DNA of 64,000 bases. Source: Paenibacillus melissococcoides (GTDB lineage: Bacteria > Bacillota > Bacilli > Paenibacillales > Paenibacillaceae). The stretch lies in assembly GCA_944800085.1 (NCBI GenBank), contig CALYLO010000001.1:570501-634500 (forward strand), given 5' to 3'. Position 1 is the stretch's first letter. Each line of letters starts with the position of its first letter. This document shows positions 58,531-64,000 of this stretch, one piece after another. The notes beneath the pieces were generated by a model that ran no database searches, was not told the DNA's origin, and saw nothing but the letters and a program-made list of their open reading frames with translations. Made by a program: the position numbers and the translations under genes.

Positions 58531-58842
58531 ATGTTGAAACTGAATCTTCAGTTGTTCGCATCCAAGAAGGGCGTAGGCTCCACGAAGAACGGCCGTGACA
58601 GTATTTCCAAGCGTCTTGGCGTGAAGCGCGCAGACGGCCAAGTGGTTACAGCCGGCAGCATCTTGGTCCGCCAACGCGGCACGAAGGTCCATCCAGGCAA
58701 CAACGTGGGCATCGGTAAAGATGACACGCTGTTCGCAAAAGTGGAAGGCGTCGTGAAGTTCGAACGATGGGGTCGCGACCGTAAAAAAGTGAGCGTCTAC
58801 CCGGTGGAAGCTGCACCTGTTGCAGCAGCTGTGGAGAACTAA
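58531..58842 (+). CDS. rpmA: 50S ribosomal protein L27 (precursor)
   Basis: 103 residues. The N-terminal extension [10 protein letters not shown] is the Prp cleavage motif, so mature L27 starts at [22 protein letters not shown] and the [13 protein letters not shown] motif follow. AAAGGAGG precedes the ATG. Confidence 0.97.
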   Translation: MLKLNLQLFASKKGVGSTKNGRDSISKRLGVKRADGQVVTAGSILVRQRGTKVHPGNNVGIGKDDTLFAKVEGVVKFERWGRDRKKVSVYPVEAAPVAAAVEN

Positions 58843-58854
58843 GACGATAGAAGA

Positions 58855-58884
58855 AACCCTCGGCTAGTGCCGGGGGTTTTTTTT
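58855..58884 (+). terminator. rpmA terminator
   Basis: AACCC-CGGC pairs with GCCG-GGGTT around TAGT, followed by eight T residues. Confidence 0.9.
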
Positions 58885-58906
58885 ACCCGGCCGCGGTTCA
58901 TTTTTC

Positions 58907-58936
58907 TTGGACGCCTTCCCTTGCGCATGATATACT
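58907..58936 (+). promoter_or_regulatory. Promoter of spo0B-obg
   Basis: TTGGAC (58907-58912), 18-base spacer, TATACT (58931-58936), 60 bases before spo0B. Confidence 0.65.
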
Positions 58937-58995
58937 GAAGATTGGGGAGTCTGTACATAAATGGAAGAATGGAATGATGAGCGGGGAGCCGGAAT

Positions 58996-59751
58996 ATGAA
59001 TAGTTTGCGATTGAAGCTAGGAGGCTGCATCGCGGCAGGGGCCGCATGCGCCGTCACTGTCATTGGATGGCCTTTATCATTCACTTGGAGATTCGTGCTT
59101 ATTCTCGTCATGGCGGTGATGCTGAGCCTGTGCGGGTTCTTGTTATACCGGGAAGAGCGGGTGCGGCGGCAGCGCATGGAGCGTTCGCTGGCGACGTCTG
59201 CCCTCCAGTTGATGAACCATCAGCGCCATGACTGGATGAATGATCTGCAGTTGGTGTACGGTTATGTTCGATTGAAGAAGTTCGATAAATTGCCGGAATG
59301 TGTAGAGACTATAAAAGAGCGAATGGCGGAGGAGAGCCGGATTGCCAAGCTTGGCGTGCCCGAGCTGGTGATGTTCCTGATGCAGCAGCGGCTGTCCGGC
59401 AGCATGATGCCGCTCCGGATCGAGATACCGGAACCGGTTGAATTGAACCGGATGGATTTGTCCGTCGATCCGTGCAAGCTGACCGAATCGGTTATTGCCT
59501 CAGTGCAAGCCTTTCGCTTTGCGGCGAAAGACCAGAATGACGGGATGAATCCGCTAAGCGTCGAATTTGCCAAGGAGGACGGCCGGCTCGTCATTTGCTA
59601 TCAATACGAAGGCATCTTATTGAATCCGGATGAAGTGGAATTCAAATTGAAGCATATCGCGTCTGTAGGCGGCCTGCGGCTGGAGCAATCGTCAGCGCAG
59701 CATAACGAAGAGCACGAAGCCTACCGCATTGTCGTGCCTTGCAACGCATAA
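58996..59751 (+). CDS. spo0B: Sporulation phosphotransferase Spo0B, membrane-anchored form
   Basis: Relays phosphate from Spo0F to Spo0A. The phosphoacceptor His78 is in NHQRHDWMNDLQLVYGYVRLKK, the Spo0B/sensor-kinase-like helix, followed by a degenerate ATPase-like domain. 251 residues. Unlike B. subtilis Spo0B, it has two hydrophobic helices in residues 7-50, so it is probably membrane-bound. It lies between rpmA and obg as in B. subtilis. Confidence 0.88.
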   Translation: MNSLRLKLGGCIAAGAACAVTVIGWPLSFTWRFVLILVMAVMLSLCGFLLYREERVRRQRMERSLATSALQLMNHQRHDWMNDLQLVYGYVRLKKFDKLPECVETIKERMAEESRIAKLGVPELVMFLMQQRLSGSMMPLRIEIPEPVELNRMDLSVDPCKLTESVIASVQAFRFAAKDQNDGMNPLSVEFAKEDGRLVICYQYEGILLNPDEVEFKLKHIASVGGLRLEQSSAQHNEEHEAYRIVVPCNA

Positions 59752-59763
59752 CGGGGTGACAGC

Positions 59764-61077
59764 ATGTTTGTAGATAAGACGAAAATATATGTAAAAGGCG
59801 GCGACGGAGGCGACGGTCTCGTCGCGTTCCGCCGGGAGAAGTATGTCGCGATGGGCGGACCGGCCGGCGGCGACGGAGGAAATGGCGGGGACGTCATTTT
59901 TCGCGTGGACGAGGGTCTGCGCACACTGGTCGATTTCCGCTATCAGAAGCACTTTAAGGCAAGCCGCGGGGAGAAGGGGCGGAACAAGAGCCAGCACGGA
60001 GCCAACGCGGAGCCTATGATTGTGCGGGTTCCGCCGGGAACGGTCGTGATCGATGATGATACGCAGGAGGTTATCGCCGATCTGACCCGTCACGGTCAAG
60101 AGGTTGTCGTAGCCAAAGGCGGACGCGGAGGCAGAGGAAATATGCGCTTCGCCACCCCGGCGAATCCGGCGCCGGAGCTGGCAGAGCATGGGGAAGAAGG
60201 CCAGGAGCGCTGGGTTGTGCTTGAGCTGAAGGTGATGGCGGATGTCGGCCTGGTCGGCTTCCCAAGCGTGGGCAAATCGACGCTTCTGTCCGTCGTGTCG
60301 GGCGCGAAGCCGAAGATCGGGGCCTATCATTTCACGACGATCACCCCGAATCTGGGGGTCGTCGACATCGGGGATGGACGAAGCTTCGTGATGGCCGACC
60401 TGCCGGGCTTGATCGAGGGCGCCAGCGAAGGAGTCGGATTGGGACATGAATTTCTGCGCCATATCGAACGTACCCGGATTATTATCCACGTCGTGGACAT
60501 GGCGGGAACCGAAGGGCGCGATCCGTTCGACGATTGGGTCAAAATTAACGATGAGTTGAAACAATACAATGAGAAGCTGGCGGAACGCCCGCAGATCGTG
60601 GCAGCGAACAAGATGGACATGCCTCAGGCGGAGGAGAACCTGGAAGCGTTCCGTGAGCAGGTGCGGGACTTGAAAGGCGACGAGATCGAGATTATGCCGA
60701 TCTCCTCCTTGACGAAGCAGGGGATCCAGGAGCTGCTCTACAAGGCCATGGACATGCTGGAAAGTCTTCCAGAGACGCATGTCGAAGAGGTCGCAGACGT
60801 CGAGGAGCGCAAAATCTACCGCTACAAGAAGAAAGAGGAGAAGCCTTCCTTCACGATTCGGCGGGAGAATGACACGTTCGTCATCGAGAGCGAGGCGATT
60901 GAAGGCATGCTGAAGCGGATGCAGATGACCTCGCATGACGCGATTCTCCGGTTCGCGCGGACGCTTCGCCGCATGGGGGTAGATGAAGAGCTGCGCAAGC
61001 GCGGCGCAGAGGACGGCACCATCATCCGGATCGGCAACTTCGAGTTCGAATTCGTCGAAGGCAGCAGCTATTACTGA
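59764..61077 (+). CDS. obg: Obg GTPase (CgtA)
   Basis: Ribosome-associated GTPase linked to stress and sporulation. The N-terminal glycine-rich Obg fold ([30 protein letters not shown]), G domain (G1 [10 protein letters not shown]3 [10 protein letters not shown]4 ANKMD) and C-terminal OCT domain (residues about 355-437) are all present. 437 residues. 12 bases after spo0B. Confidence 0.97.
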   Translation: MFVDKTKIYVKGGDGGDGLVAFRREKYVAMGGPAGGDGGNGGDVIFRVDEGLRTLVDFRYQKHFKASRGEKGRNKSQHGANAEPMIVRVPPGTVVIDDDTQEVIADLTRHGQEVVVAKGGRGGRGNMRFATPANPAPELAEHGEEGQERWVVLELKVMADVGLVGFPSVGKSTLLSVVSGAKPKIGAYHFTTITPNLGVVDIGDGRSFVMADLPGLIEGASEGVGLGHEFLRHIERTRIIIHVVDMAGTEGRDPFDDWVKINDELKQYNEKLAERPQIVAANKMDMPQAEENLEAFREQVRDLKGDEIEIMPISSLTKQGIQELLYKAMDMLESLPETHVEEVADVEERKIYRYKKKEEKPSFTIRRENDTFVIESEAIEGMLKRMQMTSHDAILRFARTLRRMGVDEELRKRGAEDGTIIRIGNFEFEFVEGSSYY

Positions 61078-61090
61078 TGAAAACAAAGGA

Positions 61091-61127
61091 AGACCGCAGG
61101 CCTTGATGAAGGCTTGCGGTCTTTTTT
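61091..61127. terminator. obg terminator
   Basis: AGACCGCA-GCCTT pairs with AAGGC-TGCGGTCT around GATG, followed by a T-run. It also lies at the end of the opposite-strand aldo/keto reductase gene. Confidence 0.85.
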
Positions 61128-61132
61128 CGCTG

Positions 61133-61993
61133 TCATCCTTGCGCCGGCGGAGGGGGGGTATACGCATCCAGCCTCTCAAGATCTTCCGGAGCCAGGCGAA
61201 GCCGGACCGCCTGAGCGCTGTCGCGAATCGATTGCGGACGGGTCGCTCCCGGAATCGGAAGCAGCAGCGGGGAGAGGGCGAGCATCCACGCCAGCACGAT
61301 CTGGTATGGGCTCGCTTCATAGGCGTTGGCCAGCTCCTGCAGCAGCGGGTCCTGCCGCAGTCTGGACGATTGCCCCGGACCTCCGAACGGGCTGTAAGCG
61401 ACGAACAGAATCCGGCGCGCTTCGCAGAAGGCCAGCACGTCCGAGGAGCTTCGAACGAACAAGTGGTAACGGTTCTGGATCGCCGCTACCCCGGCGATGC
61501 GCAAGGCCGCCTCGCATTCGGCCACCGAGACATTGGACAGCCCCAGATGCTCGATCTTGCCTTCCTCCTGCAGCCGGCTCAGTTCCCCGAACGATTCCTC
61601 GAACGGAACGTCCGGATCCGGGGCATGCAAGTAATACAGCGGATGCGCGTCCCGCCGCAGCAGGAGGAGGCTGCGTTCGCAGGCGGCGCGCAGCGATCGC
61701 GGGTGTCCGCTCCGGATCCAGGCGCCGTCCGGGCGCGCAAGCCCGGACTTGGTTGCAATGACGCACCCGGGAGCCGGAGGGAGCGTGTCCGCGAACAACT
61801 GCTCATTATGACCGAGATCATGCTCATTCAAGCTGTATGTATCTGCCGTATCGAAGAAAGTGATGCCGTTCTCCCAGGCCTCGTGGATCGTGCTCATGGC
61901 CTGTTCCCGCTCCGGTCTTCCCGGCACGGAGAGCGGAGCTCCGCCGAAGCCGATAGCCGAGATCCGGTAGGAGCCCAATGGTTTGTGCTGCAT
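61133..61993 (-). CDS. Aldo/keto reductase
   Basis: 286 residues. The tetrad residues lie in FFDTADTY (Asp, Tyr), ATKSGL (Lys) and YYLHAPD (His). The C-terminal cofactor segment is PIPGATRPQSIRDS. It is a different branch from the reductase at 44166. Substrate unknown. It sits alone between obg and the broken regulator. Confidence 0.87.
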   Translation of the reverse strand: MQHKPLGSYRISAIGFGGAPLSVPGRPEREQAMSTIHEAWENGITFFDTADTYSLNEHDLGHNEQLFADTLPPAPGCVIATKSGLARPDGAWIRSGHPRSLRAACERSLLLLRRDAHPLYYLHAPDPDVPFEESFGELSRLQEEGKIEHLGLSNVSVAECEAALRIAGVAAIQNRYHLFVRSSSDVLAFCEARRILFVAYSPFGGPGQSSRLRQDPLLQELANAYEASPYQIVLAWMLALSPLLLPIPGATRPQSIRDSAQAVRLRLAPEDLERLDAYTPPPPAQG

Positions 61994-62239
61994 GGATATC
62001 CACCTGCCTTGTCATCATTCATCCCGGCCGATGATGCCGGAAGAGCATCGATTCGTTTGTATTTTGTACGTTCGCGAGGGGGAAAAGTTCTGGTTGAAAC
62101 CATGTCATCGTTGTTGCGATGAAAGGATGGGCAACTACGGTATGCCTTGGCTTGCTGCCTGACATGATATCCTATAATATGGTGCTAGCAGCGGCTTTAT
62201 CGCATATACAATCCAGTAGAAGCGGAGAAGTGAACAACT

Positions 62240-63196
62240 GTGGAACCGGGAAATAAACCGTTATACGCTCTTATCATAGACGATATAAAGCGGAAAATAG
62301 AAGAGGGGAGATATATTGTTCATCAACAGATTCCGACGGAAATGGAGCTGGCCGCTCAGTTCGGAGTGACCCGCATTACGTCCAAGCGTGCCCTGCTTGA
62401 GCTGGAACGGAGCGGGTACATTTACCGCAAGCGGGGAAGCGGCAGCTTCGTCAGTGAGCGCGCCAGGGACAAGGAAGCTCCCTCTAGCGGGACACCGGGC
62501 TCCCCGCGGCGCATCATTTCGCTTATATTGCCCTATATGGCGGCGAACGGTCACCTGGATTACATAAGAGGGGCTACGGAATATGCGGTATCCGGTCAGC
62601 TCCATCCACAACATGGAGATGTTGAATCTTCACTACATCGATCAATATCCGATTGTGACGATGGACCAATATTACGACAGCATTCCGGTGCCGAGCGTAT
62701 GTTCCGATAACTTCCGCGGCGGATATATCGGGCCAGCAAGTTGATCGAGCTGGGCCATCGGCGCATCGCCTTCGTGTCAAGCATCGGCATCGAGTACCGG
62801 AGTTCGGTTCGCGATCGCTATTTCGGCTACTGTCAGGCGCTGAAGGACGGCGGCCTCCCGAGCGATGCCGAGCTGGTCATCACCGATTTCTACCGGCAGG
62901 TGAACGCGGACAACAAAGCGGCTTTCTACGCGGAGATGATTCAGATTCTTCTGGCCAAAAAAGCGACGGCGATTCAAGCCGAGCATGACGACCTGGCGCT
63001 TGATCTGCTAAGAGTCTGCTTGGCAACGAATATCCAGGTGCCGGAGCGGCTGTCGATCGTCGGATTCGACGACGAGGAAGCTTCGCGGCATTGCGATGTT
63101 CCGCTCGCGACCGTGCTGCAAAATAAGCGAGCGAATCTTGTTGAAAGCGGAATCATAGGAAAAATGGATATCGAATATTTACTCCCCAAGCGCTAG
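62240..63196 (+). pseudogene. GntR/LacI-type regulator, AraR-like, decayed
   Basis: Residues 1-75 are a GntR winged helix (YALIIDDIKRKIEEGRYIVHQQIPTEMELAAQFGVTRIT). A sensor domain begins LILPYMAANGHLDYIRGATEYA. About 50-60 residues are then missing, the frame changes near 62585, and a second break (GGG for GGGG) lies near 62730 before KLIELGHRRIAFVSS. The C-terminus after VGFDDEEASRHCDVPLATVLQ is also abnormal. Several lesions indicate real decay rather than one sequencing error. Confidence 0.85.
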
Positions 63197-63236
63197 CGGA
63201 TATAATAACTCGTAAAAATATTCCATGGCATATGCA

Positions 63237-63274
63237 AGAGCCTCATCCCGCCGTTGACTGGGTGAGGCTTTTCG
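63237..63274 (+). terminator. Terminator after the broken regulator
   Basis: AGCCTCA-CCC pairs with GGG-TGAGGCT, followed by TTTT. Confidence 0.6.
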
Positions 63275-63406
63275 GTTATTCGGGGATCTCGTCCCGAGTC
63301 TTGTATGAAACCGAGAAAAATGCAAGTGAAAACGAAGGAAAAGGCATTTGATCTCTGTTAAATTCGTGTATAATGAATCCAATTTTAATTGTTGGCTCAT
63401 CTCCTA

Positions 63407-63436
63407 TTGCCAATCCGCATACGAATCCGCTATAAT
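63407..63436 (+). promoter_or_regulatory. Promoter of pheB
   Basis: TTGCCA (63407-63412), 18-base spacer, TATAAT (63431-63436), 43 bases before pheB. Confidence 0.75.
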
Positions 63437-63479
63437 GTCCTCTATAAGAAAACAAAAGTCTTTTTACGGAGGACTGCAC

Positions 63480-63917
63480 ATGGCAGAGCGATACTACTTG
63501 GTACGGGAAGATATTTTACCGGATGCAGTGGTCAAGACGGTACGGGCGAAGCAGCTGCTCGCCTCGGGAGAGGTCAAGACCGTGCACGAGGCTGCGGAGC
63601 GGGTCGAGCTGAGCCGCAGCGCATTCTATAAGTATAAAGACGGCATCTTTCCGCTGAACCAACTGGAGCGGGAGCGCATCGTGACGATTTCGCTCGATTT
63701 GGAGCACCGATCAGGCATCCTCTCGAAGGTGCTCAGCTCGGTGGCCGTGTTCGAGGGCAACGTGCTTACGATCCACCAGACGATTCCGCTGCAAGGGATG
63801 GCGAATGTGGTTCTCTCGGTGGAGACATCCCTTATTGCCGAACCGTTCGGCATGATGCTTGAGACGCTGCGCGACATTTCGGGCGTGAAGCGGGTACAGG
63901 TCATCGGGCAAGGATAA
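63480..63917 (+). CDS. pheB: ACT-domain protein PheB
   Basis: 145 residues. The N-terminal helix-turn-helix-like segment (LLASGEVKTVHEAAERVELSRSAFYKYKDGIFP) is followed by an ACT domain (ISLDLEHRSGILSKVLSSVAVFEGNVLTIHQTIP). It is the UPF0735/PheB family that lies after obg in B. subtilis, historically linked to phenylalanine synthesis. The exact role is unknown. CGGAGGA is 7 bases before ATG 63480. No gene begins before the window ends. Confidence 0.9.
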   Translation: MAERYYLVREDILPDAVVKTVRAKQLLASGEVKTVHEAAERVELSRSAFYKYKDGIFPLNQLERERIVTISLDLEHRSGILSKVLSSVAVFEGNVLTIHQTIPLQGMANVVLSVETSLIAEPFGMMLETLRDISGVKRVQVIGQG

Positions 63918-64000
63918 GGCGGTCCGCTTGCTAACGCAGGCAGCGAAGGCCGGACACGAACCGATGGCCGCCGAAATCATATTTCTTTTTTACACATAGA

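Noticed and set aside
59692..61320. 542-residue minus-strand frame across obg
   Set aside because: Antisense shadow of obg, with a His/Arg/Asp-rich composition and no domain.

Overview
The window looks like a chromosomal stretch of a spore-forming Bacillota member, most likely Paenibacillus or a close relative. The reasons are the moderately high GC content, AGGAGG-type ribosome binding sites, TTG and GTG starts, sporulation genes (lonB, spoVID, spoIIB, spoIVFA, spoIVFB, spo0B), a valS T-box leader, and a gene order from about 7.4 kb to the end that follows the Bacillus subtilis block ysoA-tig-clpX-lonB-lonA-ysxC-hemAXCDBL-spoVID-valS-folC-spoIIB-maf-radC-mreBCD-minCD-spoIVFAB-rplU-ysxB-rpmA-spo0B-obg-pheB. 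The species call is an inference from gene content and remembered synteny, not from a search.

Layout. 0-7 kb is accessory: metY (sulfur assimilation), asnB on the opposite strand, three small unknown genes, a DUF4870-like membrane protein, an IS110-family element with a one-base frameshift, and tRNA-Arg(UCU). 7.4-20.7 kb is protein quality control: a YsoA-like protein, tig, clpP (C-terminal frameshift), clpX, ispG, an opposite-strand bactofilin/M23 pair, lonB behind a sigma-F-like promoter, lonA and engB. 20.9-32 kb holds an unknown gene, speD and the tetrapyrrole genes hemA-hemX-precorrin-2 dehydrogenase-hemC-cobA/hemD-hemB, then a Crp/Fnr regulator on the opposite strand, then hemL. A PerR/Fur-like operator overlaps the hemA promoter. 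32-42 kb holds an RluA-type pseudouridine synthase, spoVID, T-box-valS, folC and murC, ending in a group II intron whose reverse transcriptase has lost its core. 42-52 kb is shape and division: an LSm-like small protein, spoIIB, maf, radC, mreBCD, minCD and rodA. 52-54.4 kb is an accessory island with degenerate repeats and an IS1595-like gene. 54.5-61 kb is spoIVFA-spoIVFB, rng, the L21/Prp/L27 operon, spo0B and obg. 61-64 kb holds an aldo/keto reductase, a decayed GntR/LacI-type regulator and pheB.

The most notable locus is at 53.0-54.03 kb. A full-length IS1595-like reading frame has lost the recognisable catalytic residues of the family. It has a strong ribosome binding site and sits behind a promoter whose spacer contains a LexA-type (SOS) palindrome, with a second such palindrome just downstream of the predicted transcription start. 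This suggests a domesticated, DNA-damage-responsive protein rather than a working transposase. Degenerate repeats on both sides of it are related to those in the lonA-engB gap some 33 kb away.

Three reading frames (IS110 transposase, clpP, GntR/LacI regulator) carry small indels. Each may be real or a sequencing or assembly error.
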